From assembly GCF_036245865.1 (NCBI RefSeq), contig NZ_BTTW01000001.1, positions 1,364,001 through 1,428,000 of the forward strand: 64,000 nt of DNA. Direction: 5' to 3'. Made by a program: the position numbers and the translations under genes. Shown piece by piece: positions 27,839 through 35,972 of this stretch. The first letter of the stretch is position 1. Each line of letters opens with the position of its first letter. The notes beneath the pieces were generated by a model that ran no database searches, had not been told where the DNA came from, and saw only the letters and a list, made by a program, of their open reading frames with translations. This DNA is from Corallococcus caeni (GTDB taxonomy: Bacteria; Myxococcota; Myxococcia; Myxococcales; Myxococcaceae).

Positions 27839-27921
27839 GACCTGCCTCCGTGAGCCGCGTTGTGCTGCGTTCTGAACCTTCTGACGGGACCGGCGCGGGT
27901 TGATTCACCGCTCCAAAGGCA

Positions 27922-27956
27922 CGGGGCCCCTCCCGTTTCCCTCGGAAGAGGCCCCG
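27922..27956 (-). terminator. Terminator-like hairpin after the Fe-ADH gene
   Basis: CGGGGCC (27922-27928) pairs with GGCCCCG (27950-27956), with extra pairing toward the loop. It lies 40 nt beyond the alcohol dehydrogenase stop on the minus strand and before the ERER-repeat gene. Confidence 0.5.
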
Positions 27957-27995
27957 CTGAAACACTCTGAAATCAAGCCTGCGTGAAGCCGCTGC

Positions 27996-29180
27996 TCAGA
28001 ACGCCTCGCGGGCCATGGCCAGCAGGTCCGCCTGCGTGACGGTGCGCGGGTTGCCCTGGTGGGACGCGTCCTGGAAGGCCTTCTGCGCGATGTGCTCCAG
28101 GTCCTTCTCCTGCACGCCCGCTTCGCGCAGCCGCGTGGGAATCCCGACGGCCGCCGCCAGCTTGCGCACGCGGTCGATGGCGTTCGCGGCGAGCACCTCC
28201 TCGCGCGCGTTGGACGTGTCCCCCAGCGCCGTGGAGATGCGCGCCAGCCGAGCCGTGCACGACGCGCGGTTGAACTCCATCACCGCAGGCAACACGATGG
28301 CGTTCGCCAGGCCGTGCGGCACGTTGGAGATGGGCGTGAGCGCGTGCGCCAGGGCGTGGCTGGCGCCCAGGCCCTTCTGGAAGGCCATGGCGCCCTCCAT
28401 CGCGGCCACCATCATGTCCGTGCGCGCCGCCAGGTCCTTGCCCTCCTTCACCGCCGTCACCAGCGAGCGCCCCACGCGCATCACCCCGTCGATGGCCACC
28501 GCGTCCGCGAGCGGATGGAAGCCGTTGGCGACGTACGCCTCGATGCAGTGGGTGAGCGCGTCCATGCCCGTGGCCGCCGTGACGGACGGGGGCAGGCCCA
28601 GCGTCAGCTCCGGATCGATGACCGCCGCCCTGGGCAGCAGGTGCGGGCTGAAGATGACCGTCTTGCGGCCCGTGTCCGCCAGCGTCACCACGCCGGAGCG
28701 CCCCACTTCGGAACCCGTGCCCGCCGTCGTCGGGATGGCGATGAGCGGGGGCAGGTCGTCGCGCACGTACTGGTCGCCGCCCTTCGCGTCGTCGTAGCGG
28801 CTGAGCGGCGGCTCGTGCGTGGTGAGCAACTGCACCAGCTTGCCCGCGTCCAGCGCGCTGCCGCCGCCCAGGGCGACGATGCCGTCCGCCTTGTGCGCGC
28901 GGTACGCCTCCAGGCCCGCGAACACGTCCTTCTCCGTGGGGTTGGGCTCCACGCGGTCGAACACCGCGCAGTCCATGCCCGCGGCCTTGAGCACGTCCGT
29001 CACGCGGGTGGCGAGGCCCGCCTTCACCACGCCCGCGTCCGTCACCAGCAGCGGGCGCTTCATGTTCAACCGCGATGCGTGCGCGGGCAGCCGCTGCAGC
29101 GCGCCCGCGCCGAACACGATGCGCGTGGGCCAGGACATCTCCGTGACGCGTGGCTCCGAGGGAATATCGAAAGGCTTCAT
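27996..29180 (-). CDS. Iron-containing alcohol dehydrogenase
   Basis: Group III NAD(P)-dependent alcohol dehydrogenase. 394 aa from ATG 29180 with GGAGGAGG upstream. GGGSALDAGKL is the nucleotide-binding GGGS motif; PTTAGTGSEVG is the second family motif; GMDALTHCIEAY supplies an Asp and a His metal ligand; GASHALAHAL and VPHGLANA supply two further His ligands. It is the last gene of a three-gene unit with the glutamine synthetase-like (19 nt) and aldehyde dehydrogenase genes, suggesting conversion between an amino alcohol or aldehyde and its acid. Substrate unknown. Confidence 0.92.
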   Translation of the reverse strand: MKPFDIPSEPRVTEMSWPTRIVFGAGALQRLPAHASRLNMKRPLLVTDAGVVKAGLATRVTDVLKAAGMDCAVFDRVEPNPTEKDVFAGLEAYRAHKADGIVALGGGSALDAGKLVQLLTTHEPPLSRYDDAKGGDQYVRDDLPPLIAIPTTAGTGSEVGRSGVVTLADTGRKTVIFSPHLLPRAAVIDPELTLGLPPSVTAATGMDALTHCIEAYVANGFHPLADAVAIDGVMRVGRSLVTAVKEGKDLAARTDMMVAAMEGAMAFQKGLGASHALAHALTPISNVPHGLANAIVLPAVMEFNRASCTARLARISTALGDTSNAREEVLAANAIDRVRKLAAAVGIPTRLREAGVQEKDLEHIAQKAFQDASHQGNPRTVTQADLLAMAREAF

Positions 29181-29199
29181 GGAAGCGTCCTCCTCCGAA

Positions 29200-30663
29200 T
29201 CAGATGAGTTCCAGGTAGCGCTCCAGCTCCCAGGAGGTGACCGCCCGCTCGTACTGGCGCACCTCCCACTCGCGGGTGCGCACGAAATGGTCGACGAAGC
29301 CCTCGCCCAGGATTTCGCGGGCGCGCTCGCTGTTCTTGAGCAGCGCCACCGCGTCCTTCAGGTTGCGGGGCAGCGGCTTCGTGTTCTTCGCCTCGTAGGC
29401 GTTGGACAGCACGGGCGCGGGCGGCTCGATTTCGTTCTCGATGCCCCACAGGCCCGCGGCCAGGCTCACCGCCATGCCGATGTACGCGTTCATGTCCGCG
29501 CCCAGCTGGCGGTACTCGATGCGCATGGACTTGCCGCTGTCGCCGATGACGCGGATGGCGCAGGTGCGGTTCTCCAGGCCCCACGTCGCGGTGGTGGGCG
29601 CCCAGGTGTTCTCCACGCTGCGCTTGTAGCTGTTGATGGTGGGCCAGTAGAGCGCCGTCAGCTCCGGCATCAGCGCCACCTGCCCGCCGATGTAGTGCCG
29701 CATCAGCTTGCTCATCCCGTGCTTCTGCGACGGGTCGTGGAAGAGGTTGTCCTCGCCCTTCAGGTTCCACAGCGACTGGTGCACGTGGCCGGAGCAGCCG
29801 GGCAGCTTCGGGTCCACCTTCGCCATGAAGCACGCGGACACGCCGTGCTTCGCGCAGATCTCCTTCACCACCGTCTTGAACAGCGCCGCGCGGTCCGCCG
29901 CCAGCTCCAGCGTGTCGTAGCGGATGGCGGCCTCGAAGACGCCGGGGCCCGTCTCCGTGTGGAAGCCCTCGATGTTGAGCCCGTAAGCGTTGCACCCGTC
30001 GATGAGCGCGTGCACCAGCGGCGCGTTCATGGACGTGCGCAGCCACGAGTAGCCGAACATGCCCGGCGTCAGCGGCGTGAGGTCCTTGAAGCCCTTCTCA
30101 TGCAGGCTCTGCGGGCCCTCCTTGAAGAGGAAGAACTCATACTCGGCGCCGAACTTGGGCAGGAAGCCCAGCTTGCGCGCGCGCTGGCCCATCTTCTGGA
30201 GCAGCTGGCGGGGGCTCGCCTCGAAGGGCGTGCCGTCCGGGTTCACGAAGTCCAGGAGGAACGCCGCGGTGTCCGGCTCCCACGGGATGATGCGCGCGGT
30301 GGACAGGTCCACCTTCGCGGGCGTGTCCGGGTAGCCCGTGTGCCAGCCCGTGACCTTGGTGTTGTCCAGGAGCTCGTCGCCCAGGTCCCAGCCGAAGACG
30401 ACGTCGCAGAAGCCCATGTTGCTCTTCGCGGCGCTGTAGAACTTCTCCAGCGAGACGTACTTGCCGCGGAAGACGCCATCCACGTCGATGGCGCCCAGCT
30501 TCACCTTGCGGACGCCCTTCTCGTCCATCCAACTGCGCAGGGAGTCCATGTCCCCCTGCTGTCCGGGCACCGCGCGCGGCGTGCCCTCGCCGCGCTCCTT
30601 CGCGCGAGCCCGGCGGGCCATCGCCGGATGGGTGAGCACCTTGGCCTTGGGACGCGACGCCAT
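29200..30663 (-). CDS. Glutamine synthetase-like amine/amino acid ligase
   Basis: 487 aa from ATG 30663, preferred because AAGGAAGG lies just upstream; an ATG 24 nt earlier has no such site. Beta-Grasp N-domain with KLGAIDVDGVFRGKYV; catalytic domain with FGAEYEFFLF, GFHTETGPGVFEAA, CSGHVHQSLWN and NRTCAIRVIGDSGKSMRIEYR, and GADMNAYIGMAVSLAAGL. It lacks the adenylylation loop Tyr context of GlnA. Placement with aldehyde and alcohol dehydrogenases and a class I amidotransferase points to gamma-glutamylation of an amine (PuuA-like role) rather than ammonia assimilation. That role is inference. Confidence 0.88.
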   Translation of the reverse strand: MASRPKAKVLTHPAMARRARAKERGEGTPRAVPGQQGDMDSLRSWMDEKGVRKVKLGAIDVDGVFRGKYVSLEKFYSAAKSNMGFCDVVFGWDLGDELLDNTKVTGWHTGYPDTPAKVDLSTARIIPWEPDTAAFLLDFVNPDGTPFEASPRQLLQKMGQRARKLGFLPKFGAEYEFFLFKEGPQSLHEKGFKDLTPLTPGMFGYSWLRTSMNAPLVHALIDGCNAYGLNIEGFHTETGPGVFEAAIRYDTLELAADRAALFKTVVKEICAKHGVSACFMAKVDPKLPGCSGHVHQSLWNLKGEDNLFHDPSQKHGMSKLMRHYIGGQVALMPELTALYWPTINSYKRSVENTWAPTTATWGLENRTCAIRVIGDSGKSMRIEYRQLGADMNAYIGMAVSLAAGLWGIENEIEPPAPVLSNAYEAKNTKPLPRNLKDAVALLKNSERAREILGEGFVDHFVRTREWEVRQYERAVTSWELERYLELI

Positions 30664-30734
30664 CGGGACCTTCCTTTTCTTCGTCATGCGGCGGTGGAGC
30701 AGTGGAATGGAATGGAGCGCGTGGGCTTTGCGCG

Positions 30735-32222
30735 TCAGGGGGACGGCAGCTTCGTCCACACGGCCTTGGTCTGGAGGTAGCCGTCCAGCGCGTGGTGGCC
30801 CAGGTCCTTGCCCCAGCCGGATTCCTTGTAGCCACCGAAGGGCGCCGCGTCGTCGAACTCGTTGAAGCAGTTGATCCACACCACGCCGCTCTTCACCTGC
30901 TTCGCCAGCGCGTGCGCCTTCGCGACGTCGCCCGTCCAGATGGACGCGGCCAGGCCGTACTGCGTGCTGTTGGCCAGCGCGATGGCCTCCGCGTCGTCGC
31001 GGAAGCGCAGGCAGCTGAGCACCGGGCCGAAGATCTCCTCCTGGGCGATCTTCATGTCCGGCTTCACGTCGCCGAAGATGGTGGGCTTCACGAAGCAGCC
31101 CTTCGCCTTGAAGCCTTCCGTGTCGCGGCCACCGCCCGCGAGCAGCTTCGCGCCCTGCTGCTTGCCGCTCTCGATGTAGCCCAGCACCACGTCCATCTGC
31201 TTCTGGCTCACCAGCGCGCCCATCTCCGTGGTCGCGTCCAGCGGGTCGCCCACCTTCATGGTGCCGGCCTTCTGGGCCAGCTTCGCGACGAACGCCTCGT
31301 AGGCCTTCTCGTGCACCAGCACGCGGCTGCCCGCGTTGCACGTCTCACCCTTGTTGCCGAAGATGCCCCAGAAGCACGCCTCCACCGCGCGGTCGAAGTC
31401 CGCGTCCGGGAAGATGATCTGCGGGCTCTTGCCGCCCAGCTCCAGCGTCAGCTTCTTCAGGTTGCTCGCGGCGGACGCCTGGAGCAGCCGGCGCGCGGTG
31501 CGGCCGGAGCCGGTGAAGGAGATCTTGTCCACGTCCGGGTGCCGGGCAATCGCCTCGCCCGCGGGGTCGCCCAGGCCGGTGACGACGTTGATGACGCCGG
31601 GCGGGAAGCCCGCCTCCAGCGCCAGCGCGCCCAGCTTCAGCGCGGTGAGCGGCGTGTACTCGGACGGCTTCACCACCACCGTGCAGCCGGAGGCCAGCGC
31701 GGGCCCCAGCTTCCAGCCCAGCATGCACGTGGGGTAGTTCCACGGGACGATAATGCCCACCACGCCCACCGGCTCCTTGAGCGCGTAGGTGTGGAAGGGG
31801 CCGTCCACGGGCAGCACCTCGCCCGTGATGGTGCTGGCCAGGTCCGCGAAGTTCGCGAGCGTCGCGGCGCCCGGTGCCACGTCGCCCCGGATGGCGTCCT
31901 TGAACGTCTTGCCGTTGTTCATCGACTCGACGAGCGCGAACTCCTCGCGGCGCTCGTAGAGCAGGTCCGCCAGCTTGCGGATGAGCTTGCCGCGCTCGCG
32001 GCCGGTCATCTTCCCCCACGGGCCGGATTCGAAGGCGCGGCGCGCGGCCTTCACCGCGCGGTCCACGTCCGCGGCGGTGCCCGCGGGCACGTCCGCGATC
32101 TTCTGACCGGTGGCGGGGTTCGTCACCGCGAAGGTGCCCCCTTCGATGGGGTCCACCTGCTGCCCGTCGATGAGCAGCTTGAGCACAGGGAGCTTGGGAG
32201 TGAGCGAACGAGCGTCGGTCAT
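30735..32222 (-). CDS. NAD(P)-dependent aldehyde dehydrogenase
   Basis: 495 aa from ATG 32222, preceded by GAGG. ALDH superfamily: VPWNYPTCMLGWKLGPALASGCTVVVKP Rossmann/substrate region, FTGSGRTARRLL coenzyme motif, LELGGKSPQIIF with the general base Glu near 261, and GETCNAGSR with the catalytic Cys near 295; EEIFGPVLS and CFNEFDDAAPFGGYKESGWGKD are C-terminal signatures of the betaine/gamma-aminobutyraldehyde-like branch. First gene of the unit ALDH, GS-like, Fe-ADH; 88 nt divergent from the amidotransferase. Confidence 0.93.
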   Translation of the reverse strand: MTDARSLTPKLPVLKLLIDGQQVDPIEGGTFAVTNPATGQKIADVPAGTAADVDRAVKAARRAFESGPWGKMTGRERGKLIRKLADLLYERREEFALVESMNNGKTFKDAIRGDVAPGAATLANFADLASTITGEVLPVDGPFHTYALKEPVGVVGIIVPWNYPTCMLGWKLGPALASGCTVVVKPSEYTPLTALKLGALALEAGFPPGVINVVTGLGDPAGEAIARHPDVDKISFTGSGRTARRLLQASAASNLKKLTLELGGKSPQIIFPDADFDRAVEACFWGIFGNKGETCNAGSRVLVHEKAYEAFVAKLAQKAGTMKVGDPLDATTEMGALVSQKQMDVVLGYIESGKQQGAKLLAGGGRDTEGFKAKGCFVKPTIFGDVKPDMKIAQEEIFGPVLSCLRFRDDAEAIALANSTQYGLAASIWTGDVAKAHALAKQVKSGVVWINCFNEFDDAAPFGGYKESGWGKDLGHHALDGYLQTKAVWTKLPSP

Positions 32223-32310
32223 GGCGAAGCCTCGGGTGGGCACGGCGCGCGAGCGACCTGGAAGTGGCGGGCACCGGACACGGACGGCACGACACGGTAG
32301 GAATGAGGGC

Positions 32311-33069
32311 ATGACGCGGCAAGCTGCCCCCATGAAGAACGTCCTCCTGCTGAAAGCCGGTGACGCGGCGACGTCCGTCCAGCTCTCCGTGGGCGACTAC
32401 GAGCGGTGGTTTCTGCAAACCATTGGACTGTCCGGTCAGCGCTTCGACATCTTGCATGTGCACAAGGGCGCGCCCCTGCCCAAGGACGCGAAGGGCTACG
32501 ACGCGGTGATGATGACGGGCTCCCCCCTGTCGGTGACGCAGCGCGAGCCGTGGATGGAGCGCGCGGGCGCCTTCATGGTGGAGGCGGGCGAGCAGGGCGT
32601 CCCCGTGCTCGGCGTGTGCTTTGGCCAACAGCTGCTCGCTGAAGCCTACGGCGGCAAGGTGGCGCGCAACCCCAACGGCCGCGAGACGGGCACCGTGGAG
32701 GTGACGCTCTCACCCGAAGGGCGCGCGGATCCGCTGTTCACCGGCCTGCCGGAGCGCTTCGCCGTGCAGGCGACCCACGAGGACATCGTCGCGCGTCTGC
32801 CGGAGGGCGCCACGGTGCTCGCGGGCAACGCCAACACGGCGAACCAGGCGCTCGCCTTCCGCCCCAACGTGCGCGGCGTGCAGTTCCACCCGGAGATGCC
32901 CACGGACGCCATGCGCGCGGTCATCCTCGCCCGCGAGGACAAGCTGGAGGCGCTCGCGCACGAGCAGGGCATCCCCGAGGGCGAGTACGTCCCGCGGCTC
33001 ATGTCCGGCATCACCCCGACGCCGTACGCGCACCGGGTGTTGATGAACTTCCTCCAACACTTCACCTGA
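32311..33069 (+). CDS. Class I glutamine amidotransferase-like hydrolase
   Basis: 252 aa from ATG 32311 (the ATG at 32332 is an alternative). GMP-synthase-type triad amidotransferase fold: VLGVCFGQQLLAEA holds the nucleophile Cys near 103, and VQFHPEM holds the catalytic His near 193 and Glu near 195. It stands alone, without a synthetase domain, and is divergent from the ALDH/GS-like/Fe-ADH unit. In the E. coli Puu pathway PuuD, a lone class I member, hydrolyses a gamma-glutamyl amide; a similar role here is plausible but not shown. Confidence 0.87.
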   Translation: MTRQAAPMKNVLLLKAGDAATSVQLSVGDYERWFLQTIGLSGQRFDILHVHKGAPLPKDAKGYDAVMMTGSPLSVTQREPWMERAGAFMVEAGEQGVPVLGVCFGQQLLAEAYGGKVARNPNGRETGTVEVTLSPEGRADPLFTGLPERFAVQATHEDIVARLPEGATVLAGNANTANQALAFRPNVRGVQFHPEMPTDAMRAVILAREDKLEALAHEQGIPEGEYVPRLMSGITPTPYAHRVLMNFLQHFT

Positions 33070-33217
33070 CCGGACCTTCCGGATTCGGGCCGCCGGACGC
33101 GTGAAAGCGGACAGAGGCCGCGCGCGGATCCGGGCCGAGGTGTGCCGCGCTCCCTAGCTTTGCCCCGTGTTCCAGGGCGGCGGTCCACGCACCGTCCGGG
33201 AGGGACGGGGGCTGGGG

Positions 33218-34060
33218 ATGAATCCGTTCGTGATGCAGTACCGGAAGCTGAAGTGCCACCTGAAGTACCTGGCCAGCTACGTGGATCTGGATCCACGCGG
33301 CAACCAGGTCGTGCGCCGCACGGACTTCAAGCACTGCCAGAAGCCGGTGCTCCTCCTGCACGGCTTCTTCAGCACGCGCCGCGTCCTGGAGGTGCTGGAG
33401 CACCGCCTGCGCCGCGAGGGCTACTGCGTCTGGTCCATCCACCTGGGCGGCACGATGGACCGCTTCAACACGCACCGCATCGACGAGCTGGCCCAGAAGG
33501 TGCGCGGCAAGGTGGACCGGCTCTACGAGCGCCACCCGGGCATGGGGCCGCTCACCATCATCGGCCACTCCAAGGGCGGCCTCATCGGCACGTACTACGT
33601 GAAGCGGCTGGGCGGGGACGCGCGCGTGAGGAGCCTCATCACGCTGGGCACGCCGCACCGGGGCACGCGCATGGCCTACCTGGGCTGCGCGACGCTGGGC
33701 TGGTTCAGCCGCAGCATGTGGCAGCTCACGCCGACGTCGCGCTTCATCAAGGACCTGGGCGTGGGCGCCTTCCCGCGCCACGTGCGGCTCACGTCCATCT
33801 ACTCGCGCGACGACGTCATCGCGCGCTACCCCTCCTCCGTGCTGGACGTGGACGGCCAGCCCAACGTCTTCAACGTGGAGCTGCCCGGCGAGGTGCCCCA
33901 CGGCGAGCTGCTCACGCGCCGGGCCGTGTGGGAGGTCATCCAGCGCGAGCTGGCCCTGGGCTATGCTGATGCCCCGGCGCTCGCGCCCGTCACCCACGTC
34001 ACCGCGCTTGCGTCCCCTCCCCTTCCGGTGGCCCTGCCCGCCGCCGCCGCCAGCCCCTGA
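33218..34060 (+). CDS. Alpha/beta hydrolase, triacylglycerol lipase-like
   Basis: 280 aa from ATG 33218, chosen for the GGGG tract 5 nt upstream; a GTG at 33167 in the same frame is possible. PVLLLHGFFSTRR is the oxyanion HG motif, IGHSKGGLIG the GxSxG nucleophile elbow (Ser), and SIYSRDDVIARYPSS and VPHGELLT probably supply the acid Asp and the His. Family: PGAP1/LipA-like lipases. No signal peptide, so it is probably cytoplasmic or anchored by other means. The C-terminal 30 residues are Ala/Pro/Val rich. The next gene starts 3 nt after its stop. Confidence 0.88.
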   Translation: MNPFVMQYRKLKCHLKYLASYVDLDPRGNQVVRRTDFKHCQKPVLLLHGFFSTRRVLEVLEHRLRREGYCVWSIHLGGTMDRFNTHRIDELAQKVRGKVDRLYERHPGMGPLTIIGHSKGGLIGTYYVKRLGGDARVRSLITLGTPHRGTRMAYLGCATLGWFSRSMWQLTPTSRFIKDLGVGAFPRHVRLTSIYSRDDVIARYPSSVLDVDGQPNVFNVELPGEVPHGELLTRRAVWEVIQRELALGYADAPALAPVTHVTALASPPLPVALPAAAASP

Positions 34061-34063
34061 CAC

Positions 34064-34525
34064 ATGCCCTCGCGCTGGGACCACCTCTTCGACCTCAAGC
34101 CCGTCACCCTCGTGGACCACCTGCTGGAGGAGGTGGCGCGGCTGCTCGCCAAGGACCTGGAGTCCTGGCCCCCACCCGTGCAGGACCTGGACCCCGCGAC
34201 CCTGGGCGAGTTCGCCCCGCTGTTCCAGGAGGCCACCCGGCGCCCGGACGCGGCCGTCTACACGGAGGCCCTGCGCCTGGCGAAGTGGGACCTGGCCCGC
34301 GAGTTCGACGCCTTCGACGACTACGTCCGCAACAAGCGCTACCTGGAGCGCGGCCTCACCGCCGAGGACCGCGTCCCCCTGCTCTTCCTCACCCGCTGGC
34401 TCACCGAACAGATGCTGGGCCTGGGAGAGGCCACCCAGGGCCGCATCAAGCGCCCCCTGATGCGCGACTGCCTGGACCGGCTGGAGGCCCGGCTCTCCGA
34501 CAGGGCCCGGCTGCCCCAGGCCTGA
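34064..34525 (+). CDS. Hypothetical helical protein
   Basis: 153 aa, ATG three nt after the hydrolase stop, so probably cotranscribed. All-helical by composition, acidic/Leu rich, with a central LAREFDAFDDYVRNKRYLERGL stretch and several Trp residues; no signal peptide, membrane helix or metal motif. I do not recognise a family. The context gives only a loose link to the upstream lipase-like protein. Confidence 0.75.
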   Translation: MPSRWDHLFDLKPVTLVDHLLEEVARLLAKDLESWPPPVQDLDPATLGEFAPLFQEATRRPDAAVYTEALRLAKWDLAREFDAFDDYVRNKRYLERGLTAEDRVPLLFLTRWLTEQMLGLGEATQGRIKRPLMRDCLDRLEARLSDRARLPQA

Positions 34526-34595
34526 AGCCCGGCCGCCTGCTCCGTCCCTGGAGGCATTCCGACCCTTTGGGGGCATAGGAGCCGGGGCTGGCCGG

Positions 34596-34615
34596 AAGCT
34601 TTCCCGGGGGAGCTT
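34596..34615 (+). terminator. Hairpin before the AI-2E transporter gene
   Basis: Inverted repeat AAGCTTTCCC / GGGGGAGCTT (34596-34615), mostly paired with two G-T wobbles and a tight loop. It lies 70 nt after the hypothetical gene and may end the hydrolase transcript. Confidence 0.4.
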
Positions 34616-34650
34616 GTCAGGAGGGAGGCTGCTGCCCTAAGCCCGGGTGC

Positions 34651-35868
34651 ATGTCGCAGCCCGTGGAAGCCACCGCCCCCGACGAACGCCGCAAGCGCCT
34701 GCTCCTCCTCGCGGGGTTGTGGGTGGCCCTCGCGGTGACGCTCTTCGCCCTGCGCTCGGTGGTGATGCCCTTCGCGGGCGCCGCGCTCATCGCGTACCTG
34801 GTGCAGCCGCTGGTGGCGCGCATCACGCGGCTGAAGGTGGCCGGCCGCTACGTGCCGCGCTGGGTGGCCATCCTGCTCATCTACGCGGGGTTCTTCCTGG
34901 CGGTGTACCTCTTCTTCGTCGCGCTGGTGCCGCAGCTCTACCGCGAGGTGGTGCGCATCAGCCGCGAGATGGCCGGCTTCGCCAGCGCGCTCACGCCGGA
35001 GCACGTGCAGACGCTCGCGCAGCGCGCGGAAGCGTGGCTCAACGTGTACGGCATCCCCGTGGCCCTGTCGGACCGGGCCATGGAGGGCGCGGCGGGCTCC
35101 TCCGGAGGCTTCAGCCTGGCGCTGGACCTGGAGCAGATGCTCACCGACGCGGTGGCGCGCGCGACGTCGCTCGTGAGGGAGAACCTGGCGGACATCGTCA
35201 ACGTGTCACGCCGCATCGTCACGGAGGTGCTGGCCGGCGTCTTCATGCTGTTCTTCATCCTGATGGTCGCCGCGTTCTTCTCCATCGACGCGCAGGCCAT
35301 CCGCCGCTACTTCGGCACGCTCATCCCGGCGGAGTTCCTGCCGGACGCGAAGACGCTGGTGGCGCGCATCGACAAGTCGCTGTCCGGCGTGGTGCGCGGC
35401 CAGTTCACCATCTGCGTGGTGAACGGCGGCCTCACGCTGGTGGGCCTGCTCCTGTTCGGCGTGAAGTTCGCCTTCCTGCTGGCCACCATCGCCACGCTCT
35501 TCAGCCTCATCCCCATCTTCGGCACCATCATCAGCTCCGTGCCCATCGTCCTCATCGCGCTGGCGGACGGCGTCCAGAAGGGCTTCGCGCTCCTCTTGTG
35601 GATCATCGGCATCCACGCGCTGGAGGCGTACTTCCTCAACCCGAAGATCATGGGCGAGGCCGCGCGCATCCACCCCGTGGTGGTGGCCTTCTCCCTCATC
35701 GCGGGCGAGAAGCTCTTCGGCCTCTGGGGCGCGCTGTTCGCGGTGCCGGTGGCCTCCATCGCGGTGGCCTGCTTCGACTACGCGCGCCTCAAGGCGCAGC
35801 CGCCCCCGCTGCTGGCCGCGCCCGCCCAGCAGGCGGTCGCCTCCACGGACGCGGCCCCCGCGGCCTGA
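34651..35868 (+). CDS. AI-2E family transporter (PerM/TqsA-like)
   Basis: 405 aa, ATG. Eight predicted membrane helices in the family pattern: a 20-residue N-terminus, helices near 17-70, a long extracytoplasmic loop about 100-170, and helices from about 190 to 375. The C-terminal half has the family regions GQFTICVVNGGLTLVGL, IPIFGTIISSVPIVLIAL and YFLNPKIMGEAARIHPVVV. Members export small molecules such as autoinducer-2 or act as Na+/H+ antiporters; the substrate here is unknown. Single gene. Ends in a low-complexity Ala/Pro tail. Confidence 0.9.
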   Translation: MSQPVEATAPDERRKRLLLLAGLWVALAVTLFALRSVVMPFAGAALIAYLVQPLVARITRLKVAGRYVPRWVAILLIYAGFFLAVYLFFVALVPQLYREVVRISREMAGFASALTPEHVQTLAQRAEAWLNVYGIPVALSDRAMEGAAGSSGGFSLALDLEQMLTDAVARATSLVRENLADIVNVSRRIVTEVLAGVFMLFFILMVAAFFSIDAQAIRRYFGTLIPAEFLPDAKTLVARIDKSLSGVVRGQFTICVVNGGLTLVGLLLFGVKFAFLLATIATLFSLIPIFGTIISSVPIVLIALADGVQKGFALLLWIIGIHALEAYFLNPKIMGEAARIHPVVVAFSLIAGEKLFGLWGALFAVPVASIAVACFDYARLKAQPPPLLAAPAQQAVASTDAAPAA

Positions 35869-35972
35869 AGCGTCCACGGGTGAAAACCGGGGGCCGTCTC
35901 CCACTTTCCCCCCTGGCCATCCCGGGGGTGAGTGACTAATTCCACGCACTCCTCCGCATCTGAGGACGTGTG

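Noticed and set aside
27996-33069. Firm assignment as the putrescine (Puu) pathway
   Set aside because: No PuuB oxidase, PuuP transporter or PuuR regulator is present, so only a resemblance is claimed.
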